Of a DNA stretch of 64,000 bases, positions 47,754 through 57,390 are shown in pieces. Made by a program: the position numbers and the translations under genes. A model generated the notes under the pieces. It made no database searches. It was not told where the DNA came from and was given only the letters and a program-made list of their open reading frames with translations. Location of the stretch: the NCBI RefSeq assembly GCF_028551255.1, contig NZ_CP117029.1:682001-746000 (forward strand), written 5' to 3'. Position 1 is the stretch's first letter. Each line of letters begins with the position of its first letter. Source of the DNA: Vibrio tubiashii (GTDB lineage: Bacteria > Pseudomonadota > Gammaproteobacteria > Enterobacterales > Vibrionaceae).

Positions 47754-48842
47754 GTGTCATTAACACTTGAGCAGGTAAGCAAATACGTTGACGGTGAGAT
47801 GCATATCTCAGACGTTAACCTCACCTTTGAGCCTGGTTCGTTCAATGTGTTGCTAGGACGCACATTGGCAGGAAAGACCTCGTTGATGCGACTTATCGCA
47901 GGTCTAGACAAACCAACATCAGGGAAGATTCTGGTAAACGGCGTGGATGTCACGGGAGTCTCCGTAAGGGAGCGTAACATCTCGATGGTGTACCAGCAGT
48001 TTATTAACTATCCCAACCTAAGCGTGTTTGAAAACGTGGCTTCACCACTACGCTTGGCGGGCATGCCAGAGAAAGAAATTCAAGAGCGTGTTCACGCAAC
48101 CGCAGAAATGTTGCGTATTACTGAACACTTGAAGAAACATCCATTAGAGCTTTCTGGCGGTCAGCAGCAGCGTACTGCGATGGCTCGCGCTTTAGTTAAA
48201 GATGCGGAAATCATTCTTTTTGATGAACCGCTCGTCAACCTTGACTACAAGCTACGTGAAGAGTTGCGTCAAGAAATGCGTGAGTTATTCCAAACCAGGC
48301 ACACCATTGCGATTTACGCGACAACGGAGCCGAATGAAGCGCTTGCGCTTGGCGGTACAACCACCATTCTGCATGAAGGTCAGGTGATTCAATCTGGCCC
48401 GACTGCCTCGGTTTACCACCAACCAGATAACGTCGATTCAGCAACCTTGTTTAGTGAGCCACCTATCAACCTGATCTCGGGTGCAGTAACCAGCAATGAA
48501 GTGACGTTTGATAAGAGTGCTCATTTTCCACTTAACCAGTCACTCAGTAAGTTAGATAAAGGGGAGTACCAATTTGGCATTCGCCCGAGCCATCTGAGCT
48601 TACTGCCAAAAAATGACGATGATGTAGAGCTAACCGTTCAGGTAGAAGTTGCAGAGATCAGTGGCTCTGAGACGTTTCTCCATGTACGTAATGCGCACCT
48701 CGATATGGTACTGCACTTACCAGGCGTACATACCTACGATGTGGATGAGACGATCAAAATCTATATTCCAATCCACAAATTCTATGTCTTTGGTATGGAT
48801 CAGAACCTTATCCATGCCCCGATTCGTGATGTTAGGGGGTAG
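47754..48842 (+). CDS. glpS: Glycerol-type ABC importer ATPase 1 (GlpS-like)
   Basis: This 362-residue ATPase is the first of a pair, as in the rhizobial GlpSTPQV glycerol importer. Walker A GRTLAGKT (35-42) has an unusual middle, the signature LSGGQQQR (133-140) is normal, and Walker B LFDEP (D157, E158) is intact, but the switch histidine is replaced by Thr191 (IYATTEPNE). A C-terminal TOBE/OB domain follows from about 240. The start is GTG 47754 with AAGGAG upstream. It heads a six-gene operon under a sigma-54 promoter candidate. Substrate assignment rests on family resemblance. Confidence 0.85.
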   Translation: MSLTLEQVSKYVDGEMHISDVNLTFEPGSFNVLLGRTLAGKTSLMRLIAGLDKPTSGKILVNGVDVTGVSVRERNISMVYQQFINYPNLSVFENVASPLRLAGMPEKEIQERVHATAEMLRITEHLKKHPLELSGGQQQRTAMARALVKDAEIILFDEPLVNLDYKLREELRQEMRELFQTRHTIAIYATTEPNEALALGGTTTILHEGQVIQSGPTASVYHQPDNVDSATLFSEPPINLISGAVTSNEVTFDKSAHFPLNQSLSKLDKGEYQFGIRPSHLSLLPKNDDDVELTVQVEVAEISGSETFLHVRNAHLDMVLHLPGVHTYDVDETIKIYIPIHKFYVFGMDQNLIHAPIRDVRG

Positions 48843-48847
48843 TCGTC

Positions 48848-49948
48848 ATGGTTCAAATTACACTCAATTCACTCGCGCATACTTATGATAAGAAACCAAC
48901 GGCTTCATCACCTTATGCGATTAAAGAGATGAATCACGTTTGGAAGCAGGGCGGTGCATACGCTCTATTGGGGCCATCGGGCTGTGGTAAGTCGACACTG
49001 TTGAACATTATTTCTGGATTGATGAGCCCATCTCAAGGTGATGTGATGTTTGACGACATGCGAGTCAACGAGCTTCGCCCGCAAGACCGTAATATCGCTC
49101 AGGTTTTCCAGTTTCCAGTCATCTACGACACCATGTCTGTCTACGACAACTTGGCGTTTCCACTACGCAACATGAAGGTACACAAAGCAAAGGTTCACTC
49201 CAAAGTGACCGAAATTGCTGAAATCTTAGAGCTGACCAATGTGCTGTCGAAAAAAGCACAACACCTTACCGCAGATGAAAAGCAGAAAGTGTCGATGGGG
49301 CGAGGTCTGGTGCGAGATGACGTGTCGGCGATTTTGTTCGATGAACCGCTCACCGTTATCGATCCGCAGTTGAAGTGGAAACTGCGCCGCAAGCTAAAGC
49401 AAATCCATCAGCAGTTCAATATCACCATGGTGTACGTCACACACGATCAGCTTGAAGCGTCGACGTTCGCTGATGAAATTGCCGTGATGTACAACGGTCA
49501 GATTGTTCAATTTGGTACCCCAAGAGAGTTGTTTGAAAGACCGAACCACACCTTTGTTGGTTACTTTATTGGCAGTCCAGGCATGAACTTAATGGAGGTG
49601 ACGCCAACGGATAATGGCGTGATGTTCGATGGTGTTGAAGTGCCGTTATCTGAGTCCTACCGTCATGCCGTTGCTCAAGCAGGTAGCAACAACATCAAGA
49701 TCGGTATTCGACCTGAATTTGTCCATGTGTGGGAGAAGGGCAATGAGTCTGCGCTGCGTTGTGAAGTGTTACACGTTGAAGACTTAGGTACCTATAAGAT
49801 TGTCACACTGCAATTGGGTAATAAACAAATCAAAGCACGTCTTCAAGAGGATCAACCTGTTCCAGAAAAAGAGGCTTACATCAGCTTCCCTGAACAATGG
49901 ACCATGCTGTATGTCGATGAATTCTTAGTCAATGTAGGGGAAGAGTAA
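48848..49948 (+). CDS. Glycerol-type ABC importer ATPase 2 (GlpT-like)
   Basis: The 366-residue second ATPase has normal Walker [10 protein letters not shown] (42-50), Walker B LFDEP (D165, E166) and switch His199 (YVTHDQ), but its signature is LTADEKQK (140-147) in place of LSGGQ. Together with the first ATPase this predicts one canonical and one degenerate composite ATP site. The C-terminus is a TOBE domain. The rhizobial name of this subunit, GlpT, clashes with the antiporter at the start of the window, so no symbol is given. Its stop overlaps the next start by one base. Confidence 0.85.
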   Translation: MVQITLNSLAHTYDKKPTASSPYAIKEMNHVWKQGGAYALLGPSGCGKSTLLNIISGLMSPSQGDVMFDDMRVNELRPQDRNIAQVFQFPVIYDTMSVYDNLAFPLRNMKVHKAKVHSKVTEIAEILELTNVLSKKAQHLTADEKQKVSMGRGLVRDDVSAILFDEPLTVIDPQLKWKLRRKLKQIHQQFNITMVYVTHDQLEASTFADEIAVMYNGQIVQFGTPRELFERPNHTFVGYFIGSPGMNLMEVTPTDNGVMFDGVEVPLSESYRHAVAQAGSNNIKIGIRPEFVHVWEKGNESALRCEVLHVEDLGTYKIVTLQLGNKQIKARLQEDQPVPEKEAYISFPEQWTMLYVDEFLVNVGEE

Positions 49949-50811
49949 TGGATAAGGTAGCAAACAATAAAGCGTGGTTCCTCGTTCTACCCGTCTTCAT
50001 ACTGGTCGCATTCAGTGCGATTGTGCCCTTGATGACCGTAGTGAACTATTCCTTGCAGGATATTTTTGATGCTAACACCGCATACTTTGTTGGCACCGAG
50101 TGGTATCGAGAAATTCTCAATGATGATCGATTACATGGCGCGCTGCTTCGTCAGTTTGGTTTTACTTTCACGATTTTGCTTATTGAAGTTCCGCTAGGGA
50201 TCATTGTTGCTCTGACAATGCCAACCAAAGGTAAGTGGTCTGCATTTTGTCTGATTGTGTTAGCGATTCCATTGCTTATTCCACTTAACGTGGTCGGCAC
50301 AATCTGGCAGATCTTTGGTCGTGCAGATATCGGTTTGTTTGGTTGGGCACTCAATGGCATGGGGATTGACTACAACTACGCCGGCAACCCAATTGATGCA
50401 TGGCTAACGGTTATTCTGATGGATGTCTGGCACTGGACATCGTTAATCGCGTTGCTGTGTTATTCAGGTTTACGTGCGATTCCTGACGCTTACTATCAGG
50501 CGGCGAACATCGACCGCGCTTCTACTTGGTCAATCATTCGTTATATTCAGTTGCCGAAGCTAAAGAGTGTGCTGTTAATCGGCATTCTTATCCGCTTTAT
50601 GGACAGCTTCATGATTTACACCGAACCGTTTGTCTTGACGGGTGGTGGACCGGGTAACTCAACGACCTTCCTCAGCCAAACGTTGACCAAAATGGCCATT
50701 GGCCAGTTCGATATTGGTCCTGCAGCGGCTTTCTCAATTATCTATTTCCTAATCATCTTGTTGGTGAGTTGGGTGTTCTATACCGCAATGACGCACGGTG
50801 AAAACAAGTAA
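49948..50811 (+). CDS. glpP: Glycerol-type ABC importer permease 1 (GlpP-like)
   Basis: The 287-residue MalF-type permease has about six membrane helices and an EAA loop around YYQAANIDRASTWSIIRYIQLP. It would pair with the next gene to form the channel. It overlaps the preceding ATPase gene by one base (TAATG). The name follows the rhizobial glycerol importer and is inferred from the operon. Confidence 0.83.
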   Translation: MDKVANNKAWFLVLPVFILVAFSAIVPLMTVVNYSLQDIFDANTAYFVGTEWYREILNDDRLHGALLRQFGFTFTILLIEVPLGIIVALTMPTKGKWSAFCLIVLAIPLLIPLNVVGTIWQIFGRADIGLFGWALNGMGIDYNYAGNPIDAWLTVILMDVWHWTSLIALLCYSGLRAIPDAYYQAANIDRASTWSIIRYIQLPKLKSVLLIGILIRFMDSFMIYTEPFVLTGGGPGNSTTFLSQTLTKMAIGQFDIGPAAAFSIIYFLIILLVSWVFYTAMTHGENK

Positions 50812-50821
50812 GGAAACTACA

Positions 50822-51646
50822 ATGGCGATGACAAAATCAAAATACACCCGCTATACACAAATTGTCGGGTTAGCGTTCTACATCATCTGTTTGATGCTGC
50901 CGATTTACTGGTTACTTAACATGTCTTTCAAGGAGAACCAGGAAATCTTAGGTGGACTGAGCTTCCTACCAGAGACTTGGACGCTGAAAAACTATGCGAC
51001 CATCTTCTCTGATTCAAGCTGGTACATGGGGTACGTGAATTCCATCATTTACGTAGTCATGAATATGGTCATTACCCTAACAGTGGCACTGCCAGCGGCA
51101 TACGCTTTCTCGCGTTTTAAGTTTATTGGCGACAACCACCTGTTCTTTTGGCTGTTGACCAACAAAATGGCGCCACCTGCGGTATTCCTGCTGCCATTCT
51201 TCCAGCTTTACTCGTCGGTTGGTCTTTTCGATACCCATATTGCGGTCGCGCTTGCGCACTGTTTGTTCAATGTCCCTTTGGCGGTATGGATTCTTGAAGG
51301 CTTTATGTCGAGTGTGCCACGTGAAATCGATGAGACCGCTTACATTGACGGTTACAGCTTTCCGAAGTTTTTCGTGAAAATCTTTTTGCCGATGATCCGT
51401 TCGGGGATTGGGGTCTCGGCTTTTTTCTGCTTTATGTTCAGCTGGGTAGAGCTGCTACTCGCACGCACGCTGACCTCTATTGATGCCAAGCCTATATCTG
51501 CGGTTATGACCCGTACGGTCAGTGCGTCTGGTATTGACTGGGGCGTACTGGCGGCTGCCGGTGTGCTGACCATTTTGCCAGGTATTTTGGTTATCTGGTT
51601 CGTGAGAAACCATGTTGCGAAAGGCTTCGCACTGGGTCGAGTTTAA
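50822..51646 (+). CDS. glpQ: Glycerol-type ABC importer permease 2 (GlpQ-like)
   Basis: The 274-residue MalG-type permease has six membrane helices and the EAA loop IDETAYIDGYSFPKFFVKIFLP. The frame opens at GTG 50798 inside the previous gene, but the ATG at 50822 follows TAAGGAA and is preferred. This symbol also names the glycerophosphodiesterase in enterics; here it is the rhizobial permease usage, inferred from operon order. Confidence 0.83.
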   Translation: MAMTKSKYTRYTQIVGLAFYIICLMLPIYWLLNMSFKENQEILGGLSFLPETWTLKNYATIFSDSSWYMGYVNSIIYVVMNMVITLTVALPAAYAFSRFKFIGDNHLFFWLLTNKMAPPAVFLLPFFQLYSSVGLFDTHIAVALAHCLFNVPLAVWILEGFMSSVPREIDETAYIDGYSFPKFFVKIFLPMIRSGIGVSAFFCFMFSWVELLLARTLTSIDAKPISAVMTRTVSASGIDWGVLAAAGVLTILPGILVIWFVRNHVAKGFALGRV

Positions 51647-51657
51647 GGAGACAAATC

Positions 51658-51930
51658 ATGGCTTGGATGGCATGGACAACACCTTCAGCACTGTTCTTTC
51701 TGGGGATTGCGCTGATCTTACTCACAATGACGATTCAAGAAATTCGTACGCCATGTATTGAGCGTAAAGGGTTTCTTCCTATCACGACCACACGTGGCGA
51801 TCGTCTGTTTATCGGTTTATTAAGCTCCGCATTTATCCATCTTGGGTTTGTAGGGCTGACAGAATTATCAATTTGGGTGCCATTCACGCTCTGCGTGATC
51901 TGGCTGGGTACAGTTTTGAAATGGGGATAA
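51658..51930 (+). CDS. DUF2160 small membrane protein
   Basis: The 90-residue protein has about three hydrophobic helices (about 8-28, 48-68, 72-88) with a conserved charged loop (RTPCIERKGFLP). DUF2160 members regularly sit between permease and binding-protein genes in glycerol-type ABC operons, so it is probably an accessory channel subunit. The start follows AAGGAGACAAATC, 11 bases after the permease stop codon. Confidence 0.8.
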   Translation: MAWMAWTTPSALFFLGIALILLTMTIQEIRTPCIERKGFLPITTTRGDRLFIGLLSSAFIHLGFVGLTELSIWVPFTLCVIWLGTVLKWG

Positions 51931-51950
51931 AGACAACTGACTGACATGTG

Positions 51951-51994
51951 CTCATTACCAGTCTGACAGGATGCCATAGTCGCTAGGTAATGAG
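51951..51994 (+). other. Inverted repeat ahead of the binding-protein gene
   Basis: CTCATTACC (51951-51959) and GGTAATGAG (51986-51994) are perfect 9-base arms around a 26-base loop, in the 115 bases before the binding-protein gene. There is no T run. It may stabilise or process the mRNA, as intra-operon hairpins beside binding-protein genes do elsewhere. Confidence 0.5.
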
Positions 51995-52045
51995 TGTAAT
52001 CAATAACGTAAGAGACAGAATACTCATAACTGGAGTTACACAATA

Positions 52046-53764
52046 ATGAAAAAGGATATCAAAAAGTCTTACCTTGCACGTAGCTTAGCACTGACCTTTG
52101 CGCTTGCTGCAATCTCTCCTGCTGCGCTAGCTGACATGGCGGCGGCAAAAAAATGGATGAGTGAAGAGTTTACTCCGACGACTTTGTCACAGGATGAACA
52201 AACGCAAGAGATGCAGTGGTTTATCGATGCTGCTAAGCCTTACCAAGGTATGGAAATCAATGTTGCTTCTGAAACCATTACTACGCACGAGTACGAAGCG
52301 AAAGTATTGGCAAAGGCATTCTATGAAATCACAGGTATCAAGGTAAATCATGACCTGATTCAAGAAGGTGATGTAGTAGAAAAGCTACAAACTCAGATGC
52401 AGACAGGGCGTAACATCTACGACGCCTACATTAACGATTCCGACTTGATTGGTACTCACGTTCGTTACGGTAAAGTTGTACCTATTTCAGACTTCATGGA
52501 AGGTGAAGGGAAAAGCGTAACTAACCCATACTTAGACCTGCAAGATTTTATTGGCTTGGACTTCACGACAGGCCCTGACGGTAAGCTCTATCAACTTCCT
52601 GACCAACAGTTCGCGAACCTGTACTGGTTCCGAGCAGACTGGTTTGAGCGCGAAGATTTGAAAGCTAAGTTCAAGAAAGAGTATGGCTATGAGCTTGGTG
52701 TACCTTTGAACTGGTCAGCGTATGAAGATATCGCCGAGTTCTTTACCGATAAAGTTAAGACCATCGATGGCGAGCCTGTATACGGTCACATGGATTACGG
52801 TAAGAAAGATCCTTCGCTAGGTTGGCGTTTCACGGACTCGTGGTTCTCAATGGCGGGTGCGGGTGACAAAGGTATTCCAAACGGCCTGCCTGTTGATGAA
52901 TGGGGTATTCGTATCGAAGGTTGTAAGCCAGTTGGCTCAGATGTCGCTCGTGGCGGCGCAACTAACGGCCCAGCAGCAGTTTATGCAACGACCAAATATG
53001 TGGATTGGCTTAAGCAGTACGCGCCACCAGAAGCTCAGGGTATGACATTTGGTGAAGCAGGCCCAGTTCCAGCTCAAGGTTCTATCGCGCAGCAAATTTT
53101 CTGGTACACCGCCTTTACTGCTGACATGACCAAGCCAGGTCTTCCTGTTGTCAATGAAGACGGCACACCTAAATGGCGTATGGCTCCATCACCACGTGGC
53201 CCATACTGGGAAGATGGTATGAAGCTTGGTTACCAAGATGCGGGCTCGTGGACATTCCTCAACAGTACCCCTGTTGATCGTCGTCAGGCTGCATGGTTAT
53301 ACGCTCAGTTTGTGGTTTCTAAATCAGTCAGCTTGAAGAAAACTTTGGTTGGTCTAACGCCAATTCGTGAGTCGGATATCAACTCAGACGCGATGACGGA
53401 AGCGGCGCCAAAACTGGGTGGCTTGGTTGAGTTCTACCGCAGTGATGCTCGTAAACAATGGACACCAACAGGTACCAACGTGCCAGATTATCCAAAACTG
53501 GCTCAGCTATGGTGGCAATACGTTTCTGAAGCAGCAAGCGGTGAGAAAACACCTCAAGAAGCATTGGATGGTCTAGCAAAAGCCCAAGACCGAGTACTGC
53601 AACGTCTAGAGCGTAGTGGTGCACAAGGTGAGTGTGGTCCTCAGCTGAATCCGAAGAAAGACCCAGAACACTGGTTATCTCAGCTAGGTGCTCCAAAAGC
53701 GAAACTGGCTAACGAGAAGCCACAAGGTAAGACTATCGCTTACAAAGATCTCATCGCTCAATAA
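52046..53764 (+). CDS. glpV: Glycerol-type ABC importer substrate-binding protein (GlpV-like)
   Basis: The 572-residue periplasmic binding protein has a signal peptide (about 1-29, ending ALA before DMAAAKKW). It is long for a sugar-binding protein, as in the rhizobial GlpV group. Features include a Rossmann-type lobe with EINVASETITTHEYEAKVLAKAF (in parts), PDQQFANLYWFRADWFE and LGWRFTDSWFSMAGAG. It is last in the operon, in contrast to many sugar operons that begin with this gene, and a terminator follows. Glycerol or a related polyol is the probable substrate, by family only. Confidence 0.85.
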   Translation: MKKDIKKSYLARSLALTFALAAISPAALADMAAAKKWMSEEFTPTTLSQDEQTQEMQWFIDAAKPYQGMEINVASETITTHEYEAKVLAKAFYEITGIKVNHDLIQEGDVVEKLQTQMQTGRNIYDAYINDSDLIGTHVRYGKVVPISDFMEGEGKSVTNPYLDLQDFIGLDFTTGPDGKLYQLPDQQFANLYWFRADWFEREDLKAKFKKEYGYELGVPLNWSAYEDIAEFFTDKVKTIDGEPVYGHMDYGKKDPSLGWRFTDSWFSMAGAGDKGIPNGLPVDEWGIRIEGCKPVGSDVARGGATNGPAAVYATTKYVDWLKQYAPPEAQGMTFGEAGPVPAQGSIAQQIFWYTAFTADMTKPGLPVVNEDGTPKWRMAPSPRGPYWEDGMKLGYQDAGSWTFLNSTPVDRRQAAWLYAQFVVSKSVSLKKTLVGLTPIRESDINSDAMTEAAPKLGGLVEFYRSDARKQWTPTGTNVPDYPKLAQLWWQYVSEAASGEKTPQEALDGLAKAQDRVLQRLERSGAQGECGPQLNPKKDPEHWLSQLGAPKAKLANEKPQGKTIAYKDLIAQ

Positions 53765-53798
53765 GGTTTTATCGCCTTAATTGATGATTTCTCCCTCC

Positions 53799-53838
53799 TA
53801 CCCGCTCTTGTCTGTTTAAGGCTTGAGCGGGTATTTTG
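53799..53838 (+). terminator. Terminator of the ABC operon
   Basis: TACCCGCTC/GAGCGGGTA with a 17-base loop is followed by TTTTGATT. Confidence 0.7.
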
Positions 53839-53931
53839 ATTCGAGCCAAATCATACGCTTATAACGCTCTCGAAATTGATCAGCTTGTGCTAGTCTCACC
53901 CTAGTTGCGGCAATATTAGTGTGAGTGCATT

Positions 53932-56900
53932 TTGTTTACTGTCTACCATTCCAACCAAGTCGACGTCTTAAAGTCACTACTTGTTGAACTCGTTCGTCTC
54001 AATCCATTAGAAAACCCTTTCGATAAAGAGCAGATCTTGGTTCAAAGCCCGGGTATGTCTCAGTGGTTGAAGATGGAACTGGCTAAAGAGTTTGGCGTAG
54101 CGGCAAACATTGATTTTCCTCTGCCAGCGACATTTATCTGGAACATGTTTACAGAGGTATTGCCAGATGTACCTAAGCGTAGCGCCTTTAACAAAGAGTC
54201 GATGACGTGGAAGCTGATGCACATCTTACCTGGGCTTTTGATTCAGCCAGAGTTCGAACCACTTAAACGCTATCTAGAGCAAGACGAAGACAGTTCCAAG
54301 CTTTACCAACTCTCAGAGAAAATTGCCGATATCTTTGATGGTTATTTGGTTTATCGACCAGAGTGGATTGCCAGTTGGGAAGCGGGGCAAGCGGTACTGG
54401 AATTGGAAGATGAGCACCCTTGGCAGCCGATTTTATGGCAAGCGCTTTACGATCATACCGTTGCTTTAGGTCAGTCACCTTATCATCGCGCCAACTTGTA
54501 CGAACACTTTATCGATACCTTAGAAAACTTTCAGGGCAGTTTTGAACATTTGCCTCAGCGCTTGTTTGTGTTCGGAATTACCTCACTGCCGCCACGTTAT
54601 ATGGATGCGCTTAAAGCCATTGGTGAGCATATTGATGTCCACCTGATGTTTACCAACCCTTGTCGTTACTACTGGGGCGAGGTACGAGACAGAAAGTTCT
54701 TGGCGCGTTTAGCGGCAAAACACCGTAAACATGTGGTGTGGAATCAAGACCACTCAGAGCAACAGGGTGAGAGTGAGCAGCTTAAAGGCTCGATTGAAGA
54801 TAACGTACTTGATGAGCTACATACCAATGCGGTGGGGAACAGCTTACTCGCTTCAATGGGTAAGTTGGGGCGCGACAACATGTATCTTCTCTCGCAGCTA
54901 GAGTCCCATGAGATTGAAGCCTTTGTTGATGTTGAGCGAGATTCATTGCTTCATCAACTTCAAGCAGACATTCTCAATCTTGAAGAGCATCAAGATGATC
55001 ATCAGTTAGAAACCAGTACGCATAAACAAGTGGTGCAATTAGGCGATAAATCCCTCACGCTGCATGCTTGCCATAGCCCGATGCGTGAAGTGGAAGTCTT
55101 ACATGATCAGCTATTGGCGATGTTCGATGCCGATCCAAGTTTAAAGCCACGCGATATCATTGTCATGGTGGCGGACATCAATGCCTACAGCCCCGCCATT
55201 CAAGCCGTGTTTGGCAACGCCCCCGGTGAACGATTTATCCCTTACTCTATTTCTGACCGTACCGCCGACCAAGAAAGCCCAATTCTTAATGCATTTATGC
55301 AGTTGGTTAACCTGCCAAACACCCGTTGTTTAGCGTCTGAGTTACTCGAACTGCTTGAAACCCCGGCGATCTTGGCTCGATTTGGGTTAACGGAAGATGA
55401 GTTTATTTTAGCTAAACAGTGGGTAGAAGAGTCGGGTATTCGCTGGGGATTGAATTCGACCACAGGACAAGAGTTTGATTTACCTGAGACAGCGCAAAAT
55501 ACTTGGCAGTTTGGTATTGAGCGCATGTTGCTTGGCTACGCCATGCCAGAATCAGCAGGGCTGTTTGAATCCAAGTCAGGGGCGCTGTCACCATACAATG
55601 AAGTGCAAGGAATGGGCGCGGAGTTAGCGGGCAAGCTGGCGCACTTTATTGAAACGATCAGCGATTACCGACACAAACTAGTACAAACTCAATCAATTGA
55701 TAGTTGGCGTGAAATACTTACCTTGCTGCTGGATGATTTCTTTAGTATTGAACTGGAAGGTGAGGCGGCGCTCAAATCGATTCGTGACACCTTAGCCAAC
55801 TTAAAAGAACAACTGACTGACGCTGCCTTCGAGCAGTCATTATCTCCGGCGATTATTACCACCTATTTGAACAACAAATTGTCTGGGACGCGGATCAGCC
55901 AACGCTTCCTTGCTGGACAAGTGAACTTCTGTACTTTGATGCCGATGCGCTCTATTCCATTTAGAACGGTGTGCTTACTGGGCATGAATGATGGTGTCTA
56001 TCCACGTTCTATGCCGCCAGAGGGCTTCGACCTGATGAATGGGCGAACCAAACCAGGGGATCGCTCTCGCCGAGATGATGACAGATACCTATTCTTAGAG
56101 GCCATGCTTTCTGCACAGCAAACGCTATACATCAGCTATGTTGGCCGCTCAATCCAAGATAATACCGAGCGTGTGCCATCGGTGCTAGTTTCTGAACTGA
56201 TGGAGTATTGCCATCAAAACTACCGCCTAGATGGAGACGAGGTGTTAGCGAGTGATGAGTCTGGAGAAAAACTGCTATCAGAACTTATCACTCACCACTC
56301 TATGGTGCCGTTTAGTGCTACCGCGTTTGTCGGTGAGCATCCAAGTTATGCTAAAGAGTGGTTACCTGCGGTGAACCGATTAGGTCAGGTAAGCGGTGAG
56401 TTTAATCGACAACTGCAAGATTACTTACTCGATGCGACCTATCCATTAGAGCTGGATCTGGTTGAGCTGCAACGCTTCTGGCGTTTGCCAGTGCAATACT
56501 TTTTCAATCGCCGCTTAAAAGTATTGTTTGAGCCGCCGCTACCGGTTATGGAAGATGACGAGCCCTTTGTACTCAATGGCTTAGAAAGCTATCAAATGCG
56601 CGACAGTTTATTAGATAGCTTACTCAAACAGCAGCTCTCGGGTGGTCAAGATAGCAAGGGTGTGATTGAAAGCTTTGTTAAGCAGCAACGTGCGCAAGGG
56701 AGATTACCGGTTGGCGCATTTGGTGATATTGAGTTTGAAACTAACCGAGTTCAGGCGCAGGAGCTGGTGGAAAAACTGACCTTCTTATGTGGCAGCGAAG
56801 CGAATGACCTCGAAGTAAAACTGACATTTGACGTCTTAGGTGAGGATAAAAAGATCAACCTAACTGGCTGGCTGACACAATATTATCAGTCAGGCTTAAT

Positions 56901-57390
56901 TCGTTTTCGCAGCGGTAAGGTTCGTTCACAAGACTACTTGTCGGCTTGGATAGACCACCTAGCGATGTCGGCGATGGGCATTAGCAAGCGCACCCATATG
57001 ATTGGCTATGATCGCAAAGAAGGGGTTGTTCATCTTATCTACCCTGAAATTGCAGATTCTAGCTACGCTCATAGTTTGTTATCTGAGCTGGTTCGTTTGT
57101 TCTACCAAGGTATGACCGAGCCGTTGTGCTATTTCCCGAAAACCGCATTAGCGGGTGTTGAAGCGGGATTCAGTCGCGGGAATTGGGTGGATGATGAAGA
57201 GAAATCACTCAAGAAAATGGCCGATACATTTAACGATAGTTTTATGGCAGCAGGTGAAGGCAATAATCCTTACATCTCGCGTATCTGGCCAAGTTGGAAC
57301 GACAACTTAGCAGCGCAGGCACGCACTATTACAGCATTGGTACTGCAAACTCCTCGACTAGAGGCAACGACCAGTGAAGACGCGCAATAG
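53932..57390 (+). CDS. recC: Exodeoxyribonuclease V subunit RecC
   Basis: RecC is the Chi-recognising scaffold of RecBCD, which processes double-strand ends. The 1152-residue protein matches E. coli RecC from the start (FTVYHSNQVDVL, then ILVQSPGMSQWLKMELAKEFGVAANIDFPLP in parts). It has the degenerate helicase domains and a C-terminal nuclease-like fold without catalytic residues. The start is a TTG at 53932 with only a weak GTGAG upstream; no ATG or GTG in frame gives the conserved N-terminus. recB follows after an unusual 307-base gap. Confidence 0.93.
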   Translation: MFTVYHSNQVDVLKSLLVELVRLNPLENPFDKEQILVQSPGMSQWLKMELAKEFGVAANIDFPLPATFIWNMFTEVLPDVPKRSAFNKESMTWKLMHILPGLLIQPEFEPLKRYLEQDEDSSKLYQLSEKIADIFDGYLVYRPEWIASWEAGQAVLELEDEHPWQPILWQALYDHTVALGQSPYHRANLYEHFIDTLENFQGSFEHLPQRLFVFGITSLPPRYMDALKAIGEHIDVHLMFTNPCRYYWGEVRDRKFLARLAAKHRKHVVWNQDHSEQQGESEQLKGSIEDNVLDELHTNAVGNSLLASMGKLGRDNMYLLSQLESHEIEAFVDVERDSLLHQLQADILNLEEHQDDHQLETSTHKQVVQLGDKSLTLHACHSPMREVEVLHDQLLAMFDADPSLKPRDIIVMVADINAYSPAIQAVFGNAPGERFIPYSISDRTADQESPILNAFMQLVNLPNTRCLASELLELLETPAILARFGLTEDEFILAKQWVEESGIRWGLNSTTGQEFDLPETAQNTWQFGIERMLLGYAMPESAGLFESKSGALSPYNEVQGMGAELAGKLAHFIETISDYRHKLVQTQSIDSWREILTLLLDDFFSIELEGEAALKSIRDTLANLKEQLTDAAFEQSLSPAIITTYLNNKLSGTRISQRFLAGQVNFCTLMPMRSIPFRTVCLLGMNDGVYPRSMPPEGFDLMNGRTKPGDRSRRDDDRYLFLEAMLSAQQTLYISYVGRSIQDNTERVPSVLVSELMEYCHQNYRLDGDEVLASDESGEKLLSELITHHSMVPFSATAFVGEHPSYAKEWLPAVNRLGQVSGEFNRQLQDYLLDATYPLELDLVELQRFWRLPVQYFFNRRLKVLFEPPLPVMEDDEPFVLNGLESYQMRDSLLDSLLKQQLSGGQDSKGVIESFVKQQRAQGRLPVGAFGDIEFETNRVQAQELVEKLTFLCGSEANDLEVKLTFDVLGEDKKINLTGWLTQYYQSGLIRFRSGKVRSQDYLSAWIDHLAMSAMGISKRTHMIGYDRKEGVVHLIYPEIADSSYAHSLLSELVRLFYQGMTEPLCYFPKTALAGVEAGFSRGNWVDDEEKSLKKMADTFNDSFMAAGEGNNPYISRIWPSWNDNLAAQARTITALVLQTPRLEATTSEDAQ

